Part shown: positions 1-6,588 of the stretch, one piece after another | How the letters are laid out: every line of letters begins with the position of its first letter | Position numbering within the stretch: the first letter of the stretch is position 1 | Origin: Desulfotomaculum nigrificans DSM 574 | GTDB lineage: Bacteria > Bacillota > Desulfotomaculia > Desulfotomaculales > Desulfotomaculaceae | Direction: 5' to 3' | NCBI RefSeq assembly: GCF_000189755.2 | Contig: NZ_KI912183.1 | Coordinates: 2,631,755-2,695,754 of the forward strand | DNA length: 64,000 nucleotides | Made by a program: the position numbers and the translations under genes | Notes under the pieces: generated by a model | Databases searched by the model: none | The model's input: only the letters and a program-made list of their open reading frames with translations | What the model was told of the DNA's origin: nothing

Positions 1-147
1 CGGGCACGGGGCGGCACCGGTCTGGGACTCGCCATCGTTAAGATGATTGTGGAGGGCCACGGTGGACAGATCAATGTGGATAGTAAGCTAAACGTAGGAA
101 CAACCTTTAACATTGTGTTGCCGGTAAACAATTGCAGTACGAAATAA
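1..147 (+). CDS. Sensor histidine kinase, C-terminal fragment
   Basis: Only the last 48 codons are inside the window. They carry the G2 box of a HATPase_c domain ([10 protein letters not shown] near the start), followed by the usual GxGTxFxIxLP ending ([10 protein letters not shown]). The protein would be the ATP-binding kinase half of a membrane two-component sensor. The partner regulator, sensing domain and H-box lie upstream of the window, so the signal cannot be inferred. The gene ends at a TAA and is followed by about 90 bases without coding signal. Confidence 0.85.
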   Translation, partial: RARGGTGLGLAIVKMIVEGHGGQINVDSKLNVGTTFNIVLPVNNCSTK

Positions 148-236
148 GCACCAGACCTGGGATTACAAATTATTGAATAGCATGTTTGGTAAAAGTATAA
201 TTATTTGCATAATTTTGGATAAAACAGTTGCCATAA

Positions 237-263
237 AGAGAGCAGGCCAGTTGGCCTGCTCTC
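237..263 (-). terminator. Hairpin after the SHOCT gene
   Basis: A perfect inverted repeat (agagcaggcca / tggcctgctct) with a tiny loop lies just past the stop codon of the minus-strand SHOCT gene and past the end of the upstream kinase gene. The U-tract is weak on both sides, so it could serve as a convergent terminator or an RNA 3' end. Confidence 0.55.
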
Positions 264-264
264 C

Positions 265-498
265 TTAACGGGAAATTTCTTCTTTCAGTCGTTTGTATTC
301 GTCATCCGTAATTTCGTTACGGGCGTAGCGGGACTTTAAAATCTCCAGGGCATTGGATGAAGAACTTTCCTTAAGGGCGTTTTTCACCCCGGCACTTACC
401 GCCCAGTAAACCACAAGTCCCAGTAGAGCTAGTTGGATTAGCATCATAAAAATCCCTCCAAACCATCCCATGCCATAACCGCCATACATCATTGGCAT
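265..498 (-). CDS. SHOCT-domain small membrane protein
   Basis: A 77-residue protein with a Met/Gly/Tyr-rich N-terminus, one transmembrane segment (about residues 13-36) and a C-terminal SHOCT motif (NALEILKSRYARNEIT followed by DDEYKRLKEEI). SHOCT domains are short C-terminal oligomerisation-type modules of unknown precise role. I chose ATG 498 because a strong AGGAGG lies 8 bases upstream; a GTG at 501 is the alternative. Proteins of this Met-rich type often sit near metal or two-component genes, but the only neighbour here is a kinase tail on the other strand. Confidence 0.8.
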   Translation of the reverse strand: MPMMYGGYGMGWFGGIFMMLIQLALLGLVVYWAVSAGVKNALKESSSSNALEILKSRYARNEITDDEYKRLKEEISR

Positions 499-645
499 CA
501 CACATTCCTCCTCTATTATGGTTAGTTTTATTGTTTACCCTAAAGGGGTTGTTTTAAAAGGATGCCCTATGCAAGGACAAAATCTATCTGCAAAATCTAT
601 CTGAAAGATGTGACCGTCTTACAGCTTTAGTATACAACCGGGTTG

Positions 646-810
646 TTACAGCCATGTTACAGGAATATCACATTTTTGTGATATTTTCACCCGTTGTAAT
701 GTGGAAAACAGGGGCTTAGCTGTAATAGCACCGGTTTTACTGGTTTCCGGCATTAACAATACAAACTCCTCGCCCCCGAACCGGGCAACCGATGGCTCAC
801 AGAATGTAAA
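646..810 (-). pseudogene. Remnant of a GGDEF diguanylate cyclase
   Basis: On the minus strand a start-less open frame of 54 codons reads VARFGGEEFVLLMPETSKTG, then AITAKPLFSTLQ and, near the end, IPVT before a stop. This matches the active-site region of GGDEF domains (RYGGEEF, then LPET, later the PVTVSIGVA segment). The signature loop GGEEF is intact, but everything upstream and the C-terminal part of the domain are missing. It directly abuts the terminator of the crcB operon, so it is probably a leftover of a deleted c-di-GMP gene. It cannot encode an active enzyme. Confidence 0.7.
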
Positions 811-815
811 AAATC

Positions 816-848
816 AAAAACAGGTTACCCGGTGGGTAGCCTGTTTTT
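816..848 (-). terminator. Terminator of the usp-crcB-crcB operon
   Basis: A long hairpin (AAAAACAGG-T-TACCC / GGGTA-G-CCTGTTTTT, loop GGT) follows the minus-strand crcB gene. On the minus strand it continues into GATTTTTTAC, giving a U-rich tail. It would also work on the plus strand. Confidence 0.75.
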
Positions 849-929
849 GCATGACGTATATGATGTGTTGTTCACGTAAATTGAGATTCTTGAAAGCTTA
901 CCTTGTAAAAAAAGACGGTGTTTTGTCTG

Positions 930-1292
930 TTATAGTATTTTTCCCACCCGATACCCCAGGTAGGCAAATAAAATACCCAGCAGTGCGCTGGATAAAAGGT
1001 ATACCAGGCATAGAAGTATTTTGTTTTTTCGCCTTAATTCGTTGGACTCCAGCTCAAAGGTGGAAAAGGTGGTATAGGCTCCCATGAAGCCGGTACCGAA
1101 GAAAAAGAAGACCCGCGGGTGTAACTTGTTTTGGGCAAAAAGTATTCCTAAAAGAAATGAGCCGGTCAGGTTAATCACAAAGGTGCCGAAGGGAAAGTCG
1201 GTGCGGTGTTTGGATTGCACGAAGTTTCCCAGTAGAAATCGGCATACCGCACCGAGAAAACCCCCGGCAGCCACTAATAGCAAAATATTCAT
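930..1292 (-). CDS. crcB: Fluoride channel subunit CrcB/FluC (second copy)
   Basis: A 120-residue protein with four hydrophobic segments, the size of the Fluc/CrcB family. Family motifs are visible: GGFLGAVCRFLLG at the N-terminus, FGTFVINLTGSFLLG in the second helix with the conserved Asn and Gly-Ser, and GAYTTFSTF in the third helix, which holds the phenylalanines lining the fluoride pore. Fluc proteins are dual-topology dimers that let fluoride leave the cytoplasm. A second crcB lies 27 bases upstream in the same operon, so the two products probably form a heterodimer. The start ATG has an AGGAGG upstream. Confidence 0.93.
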   Translation of the reverse strand: MNILLLVAAGGFLGAVCRFLLGNFVQSKHRTDFPFGTFVINLTGSFLLGILFAQNKLHPRVFFFFGTGFMGAYTTFSTFELESNELRRKNKILLCLVYLLSSALLGILFAYLGYRVGKIL

Positions 1293-1319
1293 CCCTATTC
1301 CCTCCTAACTTTCAGCCGG

Positions 1320-1703
1320 TTACGGATTTTCAAAAAGGACGGTGGCCAGCCGGATGCCCGCCCAGGACAGGAGGAAACCCGCCACCAAACTGATTATCTG
1401 GTAGGAAAGGGCGGTTAGGTATTGTTCCTGTAAAATTAAATTCATGGTTTCCACCGAAAAGGTGGAAAAGGTGGTAAAGGAACCTACGAAGCCAGTATTA
1501 ACAGCCAGCAGGTAGTGTCGGGGCAAATTCCAGCGCAACAGGCTGCCGTAGGCCACAAAGCTCAGCAGAAAACTGCCTATTAAATTTACCGTTAACGTAC
1601 CATAGGGAAAGATAGACACACTCAGGTTGTGGGCGAGGTTGCCGATGCCGTAGCGGCAAAGGGCACCAAAGATTCCCCCTATGCCAACTGCCAGAATATC
1701 CAT
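1320..1703 (-). CDS. crcB: Fluoride channel subunit CrcB/FluC (first copy)
   Basis: A 127-residue CrcB homologue with the same layout as its neighbour: GGIFGALCRYGIG, then YGTLTVNLIGSFLLS, then GSFTTFSTFSVE. I prefer ATG 1703 because AAGGTG sits 6 bases upstream; ATG 1709 and GTG 1712 would be too close to it. It lies only 10 bases after the usp gene and is presumably cotranscribed. Paired crcB genes usually encode the two oppositely oriented halves of one fluoride channel, which is my inference here. Confidence 0.93.
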   Translation of the reverse strand: MDILAVGIGGIFGALCRYGIGNLAHNLSVSIFPYGTLTVNLIGSFLLSFVAYGSLLRWNLPRHYLLAVNTGFVGSFTTFSTFSVETMNLILQEQYLTALSYQIISLVAGFLLSWAGIRLATVLFENP

Positions 1704-1713
1704 GTTCATCACC

Positions 1714-2139
1714 TTACTTTACAATTACCACCGGGCATTTGGCAAGTTGTACCACCTTGTGGCTTACGCTGCCCAGGAAGATTTCCTTGATTTCACTCAT
1801 ACCCCGGCTGCCGATGACAATCTCGTCGTAGTTTTCTTCAACAGACTTTTTAACAATGGTCTCGCCAATGTCGCCCTGGGCGGTGACATATTCTGCCCGG
1901 AGGTTTTTAATTCCCTCAAACAGTACTTCGTAGCGGTGGAAGACCGGGCGGGTTTTTTCTCCCACCAGTTTATAATACTCCTCCTGGTCTATACCCAAAT
2001 AGTTAGCCATATCTACTGTAAATGGAATTACCGAAAAGACAGTTACCTCCAGGGGGATACCGGTGGCGGCCAGTTTAACCACATATTGCCCGGCCCGCAG
2101 GGCGTTTTCCGAATTGTCCACGGCCAGTAAAATTTTCAT
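1714..2139 (-). CDS. Universal stress protein (UspA family)
   Basis: A 141-residue UspA-fold protein. It begins MKILLAVDNSENALRAGQYV and has the nucleotide-binding loop near its end (VIGSRGMSEIKEIFLGSVSH, with G-x2-G-x9-G(S/T) spacing), typical of ATP-binding USPs. I chose ATG 2139 because GAGGTG lies just upstream; a longer frame to 2205 has no ribosome site. It is the first gene of a usp-crcB-crcB operon, which suggests the protein helps cells under fluoride stress, but that is an inference from context only. Confidence 0.9.
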   Translation of the reverse strand: MKILLAVDNSENALRAGQYVVKLAATGIPLEVTVFSVIPFTVDMANYLGIDQEEYYKLVGEKTRPVFHRYEVLFEGIKNLRAEYVTAQGDIGETIVKKSVEENYDEIVIGSRGMSEIKEIFLGSVSHKVVQLAKCPVVIVK

Positions 2140-2290
2140 ACAAACACCTCGTTTTAAGGGCTTTGTTTTTGGTATTACCATACCACGGTTCTTCTGATTT
2201 GGCAAAGGACGTTTCGATAAAAAACAATAAAAAACATGACAAAAGTTTCTTGCCTAATAAACGGTTTGTGATATAATAAAGGAAAATTGA

Positions 2291-2337
2291 ACGGCGATGG
2301 AGTTCGCCTAACGCTGCCAAGCTGATGACTCCTACCT
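2291..2337 (+). promoter_or_regulatory. Fluoride riboswitch (crcB RNA motif)
   Basis: The plus strand shows the hallmark of this RNA: GGCGATGGAGTTCGCC, then TAACGCTGCC, then GCTGATGACTCCTACC, matching the conserved aptamer with its P1 helix and the 3' UGAUGNCUCCUACC strand. The reverse strand does not match. An intrinsic terminator overlaps its 3' end, as expected for fluoride-controlled attenuation. It points away from the usp-crcB operon and into a broken MFS gene. Confidence 0.88.
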
Positions 2338-2369
2338 TTGTATGTACATGGGTAGGGGTTTTTTATTTT
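2331..2369 (+). terminator. Riboswitch expression-platform terminator
   Basis: CCTACC pairs with GGTAGG across a loop of about 14 bases, followed by GGTTTTTTATTTT. The 5' arm is the last conserved strand of the fluoride aptamer, so aptamer folding and terminator folding are mutually exclusive. This is the classic layout for gene activation by fluoride. Confidence 0.8.
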
Positions 2370-2371
2370 CG

Positions 2372-2660
2372 GTAAACCTGGCCATCGCCGGTTACAGCCT
2401 GTCGGCGGTGGCCAAGATTCCCATTATCTTTGCCGTTTCTTGGGCCTGCACCGGGCCATGGACACCCTGGGAGCGGTGATCGGGGTGGCCCTGGCCTACC
2501 TGTTTTTCACCTCCTACCACGGCGACTACCGGACCGTCTTCTTCTGGTCCCTGGTACCGGCCATCATCGGGGTGGGTATTTTATTCGGGGTGCGGGAAAA
2601 GGAGCCCAAGGGCCTGCCCAAGAAAGTCCTGTCTCTCAAATGGTCGTCCCTGCTTTTGGG
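2372..2660 (+). pseudogene. MFS transporter pseudogene under the fluoride riboswitch
   Basis: Two out-of-frame pieces of one MFS permease are visible. The first (from about 2375) reads NLAIAGYSLSAVAKIPIIFA. The second (from about 2437) reads FLGLHRAMDTLGAVIGVALA and continues to GVREKEPKGLPKK near 2630. In intact relatives these blocks are separated by roughly 50 residues including an RxxDRxGKGxR loop, which is absent. The N-terminal helices and the C-terminal six helices are also missing, and the frame changes around 2430. The gene is therefore dead through at least three deletions. Immediately upstream lies the riboswitch, so a fluoride-induced exporter may once have stood here. Confidence 0.75.
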
Positions 2661-2761
2661 TAAAGTAGCTTGTTTTACAGATGAAGAACCCACTGATTTA
2701 AGGATTAATCTTTTCGGCGAAAGAAAAAATGAGTTTAGGAAAAACTAAAGGAGCAGGGCCT

Positions 2762-3151
2762 ATGGCGGAACTGGAGTCCATTAAGAAACTAAAAAACTGG
2801 GCCAAAAATTTTAAGTCAGAAGTTTATACACTTTACCTGGCTTACAGGGACCCGAGGGTTCCTTGGTATGCCAAGCTGTTTATCGCCTGTGTGGTGGGTT
2901 ATGCCTTTAGCCCCATCGATTTAATTCCTGACTTTATCCCGGTTCTGGGATATCTGGATGATCTTGTCTTAATTCCCCTGGGGGTTACCCTAGCCTTGAA
3001 GATGATTCCTGAACCGGTCTTGGAAGAGGCCAGGAAAAAAGCGATTGATTTCAGACCGGGTAAACCAAAAAGCTGGGGTGCAGCTATTATTATCATAGCG
3101 GTCTGGGTTTGCCTGCTGGTCATGGTAACTGTTTTGGTGATCCAGCAATGA
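2762..3151 (+). CDS. YkvA-family (DUF1232) membrane protein
   Basis: A 129-residue protein with the DUF1232 signature YAFSPIDLIPDFIPVLGYLD at residues 47-66, and a C-terminal transmembrane helix (about 105-127). The family is widespread in bacteria and of unknown function; the motif forms a membrane-associated hairpin. I chose ATG 2762 because AAAGGAG lies 8 bases upstream; an earlier ATG at 2729 lacks a ribosome site. It is followed after 36 bases by a PAP2 phosphatase gene on the same strand. Confidence 0.85.
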   Translation: MAELESIKKLKNWAKNFKSEVYTLYLAYRDPRVPWYAKLFIACVVGYAFSPIDLIPDFIPVLGYLDDLVLIPLGVTLALKMIPEPVLEEARKKAIDFRPGKPKSWGAAIIIIAVWVCLLVMVTVLVIQQ

Positions 3152-3187
3152 GTTACATAATTTCCAGTAATAGAAGGTGCTTTAGTC

Positions 3188-3886
3188 ATGAGTATAGATA
3201 AATTATCGAAACCCTTAGTAAGGTTTGTTGCGTCTTCTGTGGTTTTTCTCTCTGTGTTTACCGGGATATTTATAAAGCTTGCCGATGAGCTGAGGGAACA
3301 GGATTTATACCGGTTTGACTATCCAATTATTCAGCTGGTTCAATCGTATATCGACCCGCAGTTAACTGGTGTGATGAAATTTTTTACTTTTATCGGTTCG
3401 GGCAAAGTCATTGTGGTCTTGCTTATTATATCGATGTTCCTAATGGTTCGCCGGAAGAAAAATTGGGAAGCCGTTTTTTTATTAACCGCAGCATCAGGTG
3501 GTGCCCTTTTTAATCTGCTGCTTAAATGGCACTTTCATCGAATCAGGCCAAGTATTCATCCCTTGATTAAAGAAACAGGATACAGTTTTCCCAGCGGCCA
3601 TTCGATGGAGGCAATCATTTTTTACGGGATGTTAGGATACTTTCTTTGTTTATTTTTTGAATCAAAGTTTCTGCAACGTCTCAGCGTAATGGGAGCGACC
3701 GGAATAATTCTTCTCGTTGGCTTAAGCCGTATTTACCTGGGGGTTCATTATCCCAGCGATGTGTTGGCGGCCTACGCCGCCGGTGGGGTCTGGCTGATTA
3801 TCTGTTTAACAGGGTTGAAAATCATTGTAGAAGTACGGCAGCGGAACATCCGGCCCGGAGGGGGATATAGAAAAAATAATAATTGA
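3188..3886 (+). CDS. PAP2-family membrane phosphatase
   Basis: A 232-residue, six-helix membrane protein of the type 2 phosphatidic acid phosphatase superfamily. All three active-site motifs are present: KWHFHRIRP (KxxxxxxRP) near residue 118, PSGHS near 138, and SRIYLGVHYPSD (SRxxxxxHxxxD) near 186. These form the vanadate-type catalytic site that removes phosphate from lipid phosphates or pyrophosphates at the outer membrane face. The substrate could be phosphatidylglycerophosphate or undecaprenyl pyrophosphate, and the sequence does not decide this. It probably shares a transcript with the YkvA gene. Confidence 0.9.
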   Translation: MSIDKLSKPLVRFVASSVVFLSVFTGIFIKLADELREQDLYRFDYPIIQLVQSYIDPQLTGVMKFFTFIGSGKVIVVLLIISMFLMVRRKKNWEAVFLLTAASGGALFNLLLKWHFHRIRPSIHPLIKETGYSFPSGHSMEAIIFYGMLGYFLCLFFESKFLQRLSVMGATGIILLVGLSRIYLGVHYPSDVLAAYAAGGVWLIICLTGLKIIVEVRQRNIRPGGGYRKNNN

Positions 3887-3931
3887 ATGGTAGGTCCAAT
3901 GTCATGTTGTTTTTGATTTTGTTTTTGGTAA

Positions 3932-4264
3932 CCAATTTTAAAAATATTAGCAGACGAAACACGTTTACAAATTATCCAACTGCTGTTAACCCATGATTTC
4001 TGTGTCGGAGCCCTGGCCAAAAACCTGGGCTTATCGGAAGCCGCTGTCTCCCAGCACATCCAAATTTTACGTAAAGGGGGGGTATTAAAGGGGGAAAAAC
4101 GAGGCTATTGGACCCATTATTCAGTGGAGAGAGAAGTGCTGCACCAGGTAGCTAGGGCGCTGCAAGAACTGGCCAACCGACCAACTGCCCACGAGGTGGT
4201 TTGCCGGCGGGGATCTGTCATTGCCACTAATTTAGATGCAGGGGGGGAAGAAACAGATGTGTAA
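3932..4264 (+). pseudogene. ArsR-family regulator lacking a start codon
   Basis: The open frame reads ILADETRLQIIQLLLTHDFC, then ALAKNLGLSEAAVSQHIQIL, KGEKRGYWTHYSV and so on to a stop at 4262-4264. This is a full ArsR winged-helix domain with the recognition helix SEAAVSQHIQ. A stop codon lies at 3929-3931, and no ATG, GTG or TTG occurs between it and the conserved domain; the only candidate is a rare ATT at 3935 with no ribosome site. The usual first residues of the family are missing, so the gene seems 5'-truncated. It is followed directly by a Cys-rich peptide and a split permease, an arrangement typical of ArsR-controlled permease operons. Confidence 0.72.
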
Positions 4265-4381
4265 ATGTACATGTCAGCAACCAGATAAGCTAAAGGAAAA
4301 CCGGGACAGTGCAGCCCGGAACAGATAAAAGAATGTCACGGTAGCGAAGAAAGCCATTCCTGTGAAAGGGAAAATGAATAG
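4257..4381 (+). pseudogene. Frameshifted Cys-rich small protein (SPEQIKECHG type)
   Basis: ATG 4257 overlaps the arsR stop and opens MCKCTCQQPDKLKENRD, then runs to a stop at 4326 after only 23 codons. Adding one base after the Asp codon (at the GACAGTGCAGC stretch, about 4308) restores a 41-residue reading: D-S-C-SPEQIKECHG, then SEESHSCERENE and a TAG at 4379-4381. The restored protein has six cysteines in CxCxC, C and C patterns, and looks like a metal-binding peptide. From memory, similar SPEQIKECHG peptides occur in ArsR/permease operons, but that needs a search. The base count (125, one short of a multiple of three) fits a single deletion or a sequencing error. Confidence 0.6.
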
Positions 4382-4392
4382 CGGTATTACTT

Positions 4393-4421
4393 GGGGGCAG
4401 ATACGACTGTTCACTGCCCCC
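4393..4421 (+). terminator. Hairpin between arsR region and permease genes
   Basis: GGGGGCAG pairs perfectly with CTGCCCCC across a 13-base loop and is followed by TTGTTACT. It is GC-rich with only a short U-tract, so it may attenuate rather than fully end transcription into the permease genes. Confidence 0.5.
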
Positions 4422-4467
4422 TTGTTACTACATAATTAACCGGTTATAAGACAAGGGGTGAAGTAGC

Positions 4468-4944
4468 TTGAAATTTACTGCTGCATTGTTTATTTTTACT
4501 TTTGTCCTGTTAGGCCTATCCTGGAGCAAGGACCGGCAGAAAACCCAAAAGGCCTTAAAGATAGCCTGGAAATCTTTTAATAACCTGTTGCCTACCATGT
4601 TGGGTATCATTGGTTTAATGGGCTTTGCCCTGACTATCCTGCCGCCGGAAGTTATAAAAACCGCCTTTGGGGATCAAAGCATCCTGGGTCTCATTCTGAT
4701 TTCCCTGGTGGGGTCGGTTACCCTGATGCCCGCCTTTGTGGCCTTCCCCCTGGCGGGGTCGTTGTTAAAAGCCGGGGCCGGTGTCACCGCAGTGGCCTGC
4801 TTTTTTACCACCCTGATGATGGTGGGCATTATCACCGCGCCGATGGAAATGAAATATTTTGGCCGGGCCTTTACTGTTAGCCGCAATATTCTTGGCTTTG
4901 GCTTTGCCATTGTTATTGGGCTTTTGATGGGGGTGCTGGTGTAA
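4468..4944 (+). CDS. ArsP/DUF318-type permease, N-terminal-half subunit
   Basis: A 158-residue membrane protein with about four helices. The segment LGLILISLVGSVTLMPAFVA, followed by FPLAGSLLKAGAG, matches the permease repeat of the DUF318 (ArsP-like) family. It starts at a TTG with AAGGGGTG 7 bases upstream. The next gene overlaps its stop codon (ATGA-type junction at 4944) and supplies the other half, so the pair would work as one two-chain permease. ArsP proteins export organoarsenicals, but this family is broad and the cargo here is unknown. It sits in an operon with the decayed arsR. Confidence 0.78.
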   Translation: MKFTAALFIFTFVLLGLSWSKDRQKTQKALKIAWKSFNNLLPTMLGIIGLMGFALTILPPEVIKTAFGDQSILGLILISLVGSVTLMPAFVAFPLAGSLLKAGAGVTAVACFFTTLMMVGIITAPMEMKYFGRAFTVSRNILGFGFAIVIGLLMGVLV

Positions 4945-5480
4945 TGAAGGTGTTGAAAAAGTATGCCTGGTTTTTGCTGGCCATCCTGCTGGACCTGGGG
5001 TTGCATACCGTGGACAGCGGCAAAGGGGCGGTGGCTGTACAAACTAGCTTTAATTATCTTCTCGAAATGCTGATGTTCATCCCACCCATCATGGTGTTGG
5101 TGGGCTTGCTGGATGTCTGGGTACCCCGCCGCATAGTAGAAAAAAATGTGGGCAAAGGCGCTGGCCTCAAGGGTATCCTTATTTCCATTTTGGTAGGTTC
5201 TGCCGCAGCGGGGCCGCTGTACGCCGGTTTCCCGGTGGCGGATGCTATGCTGAAAAAGGGCTGTCGTCTGGCCAATGCAGTGATTTTTCTTTGTACCTGG
5301 GCCACTATTAAAATTCCTATGATCATGATGGAAGTGCGTTTTGTAGGCTGGAAATTTGCCCTGGTGCGCCTGGCACTGACCCTGCCTTCTATTATCATCA
5401 CCGGTTATCTGGTGGAATGGTTTGTGGAAAAAAACAGACAACCGGAGCCAACCAGTAAAGATGCAGCTATGAAGGCTTAG
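4944..5480 (+). CDS. ArsP/DUF318-type permease, C-terminal-half subunit
   Basis: A 178-residue membrane protein translationally coupled to the upstream subunit. It repeats the family pattern in LKGILISILVGSAAAGPLYA followed by GFPVADAMLKKGC, where the Gly/Pro-rich loop parallels the LVGSVTLMPAFVAFPLAG loop of its partner. The two chains therefore look like internally homologous halves of one transporter. A Lys-rich tail ends the protein. No dedicated metal-binding motif is visible, and the neighbouring Cys-rich peptide may have played that part. Confidence 0.78.
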   Translation: MKVLKKYAWFLLAILLDLGLHTVDSGKGAVAVQTSFNYLLEMLMFIPPIMVLVGLLDVWVPRRIVEKNVGKGAGLKGILISILVGSAAAGPLYAGFPVADAMLKKGCRLANAVIFLCTWATIKIPMIMMEVRFVGWKFALVRLALTLPSIIITGYLVEWFVEKNRQPEPTSKDAAMKA

Positions 5481-5546
5481 GGTTAGCTTAACATTCTTTA
5501 CCGGCCAGCATATATTGAGCTAAAAACTTAAAGTAGGGTGGCAGTG

Positions 5547-5618
5547 ATGGAACTGACCATGGCGGTATTAGATTTACAGCAGGTTAAAGTGATGGCCCTT
5601 CGGTCAGAGGAGCATTGA
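5547..5618 (+). other. Possible 23-codon micro-ORF
   Basis: ATG 5547 begins a short frame (MELTMAVLDLQQVKVMALRS and three more residues) ending in TGA. A weak AGGGTGG lies upstream. I do not recognise the peptide; the Val/Leu-rich pattern could be the start of a deleted gene. The stretch around it, 5481-5733, otherwise holds only a GC-rich hairpin. Confidence 0.25.
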
Positions 5619-5689
5619 TAAGGACAAGACTAAACTTGAAAGTGGGAGTATGACAGGGCCAGAAATGAGCTTATTGAACAGAGCTAATT

Positions 5690-5710
5690 TCGGGGGGCTG
5701 GAGCCCCCGA
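5690..5710. terminator. GC-rich hairpin between convergent operons
   Basis: TCGGGG-GGCT / AGCC-CCCGA pairing with one bulged G lies between the permease operon (plus) and cbiO (minus). The U-tract is poor on both strands. Its position suggests a shared terminator. Confidence 0.45.
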
Positions 5711-5733
5711 TAATTTATGTGGCATATTCTAAT

Positions 5734-6588
5734 TTAGAGGCGGCTGTTCTTTGCATATCTACCTATTATTTCAAATAGTTGTTGTCTGCTCCGGGGGATT
5801 GTTATTCCTTCAGGTAGATAACCGTTAAGTTGCAATTTGTTAAAAATATCTAAAACAAATGGCTTTGTTAAAGAGCTTTGATTTAGTAATTCATCATCAA
5901 GAAAAACCTCTACAGGATTACCCTTTTTGATGATTATACCATCCTTCATAATCATAATTGAATCCGCCCAGGCATAAGCCATGTCTACATCATGGGTAGC
6001 CATTATCACTGTTGTTCCTCTTTTATTAATTTCATTTAGAAGATTTAAAATATGTATTGTGTACTGCGGGTCCAATGAAGCAGTTGGTTCATCTAAAATG
6101 ATAACTTCAGGTTCCATAGCAAGAACATCCGCTATGGAGATTAACTTTTTTTGGCCGTAACTTAAAGAATGGGTGGGCCTATCTTTCAAGTGAGTTGTAT
6201 CGGTGATCCTTAAGGCTTTGGTTACCATTTCTTTTACCTTTTCTTCAGTCCAACCTAAATTGAGCGGGCCAAAAGATACTTCCTGCCACACACTGGCAGA
6301 AAACAGCTGGGTATCCGGGTCTTGAAATACGAATCCTACTTTACTGCGTAAGGCCAGCAGAGAGGTCCGGCTGTACTGCACCTCTTGTTGATTAAAGAAG
6401 ATTTTACCCTTGCTTGGTTTTAATGTTCCAATTAAATGAAGGAGGAAGGTGGATTTTCCAGTACCATTGGCGCCTAAAATGGCCGTTTTTTTACCTCTTT
6501 CTATGGCTACGGATAGATCTCGCAAGACAATAGTACCGTCCGGGTAACTAAAATAAAGGTGCTGTGCTTCAAGTACATTTACTGACAT
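5734..6588 (-). CDS. cbiO: Cobalt ECF transporter ATPase CbiO
   Basis: A 284-residue ABC ATPase. Walker A is GANGTGKST near residue 39, the signature is SLSYGQKKLISIA, and Walker B is VIILDEPTASLD, followed by the H-loop ATHDVDMAYAWAD. CbiO powers uptake of cobalt or nickel ions by the CbiMNQO energy-coupling-factor transporter. The start overlaps the cbiQ stop by one base (TAATG) with GGAGG 9 bases upstream, so it is translationally coupled. It is the last gene of the B12-riboswitch-controlled cbiMNQO operon. Confidence 0.93.
   Translation of the reverse strand: MSVNVLEAQHLYFSYPDGTIVLRDLSVAIERGKKTAILGANGTGKSTFLLHLIGTLKPSKGKIFFNQQEVQYSRTSLLALRSKVGFVFQDPDTQLFSASVWQEVSFGPLNLGWTEEKVKEMVTKALRITDTTHLKDRPTHSLSYGQKKLISIADVLAMEPEVIILDEPTASLDPQYTIHILNLLNEINKRGTTVIMATHDVDMAYAWADSIMIMKDGIIIKKGNPVEVFLDDELLNQSSLTKPFVLDIFNKLQLNGYLPEGITIPRSRQQLFEIIGRYAKNSRL

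Noticed and set aside
664-685. Perfect 9-bp palindrome AATATCACA-TTTT-TGTGATATT as a CRP/FNR operator
   Set aside because: The half-sites are inverted relative to TGTGA-N6-TCACA and only 4 bases apart, and it lies inside the GGDEF remnant, so it is more likely a coding coincidence or small hairpin.
701-1087. 128-codon plus-strand frame
   Set aside because: It overlaps the crcB terminator, the GGDEF remnant and the crcB gene antisense, and shows no family features or ribosome site.
4674-5441. 255-codon minus-strand frame
   Set aside because: It is antisense to the two permease genes and has a His/Gln-rich composition typical of a shadow frame.
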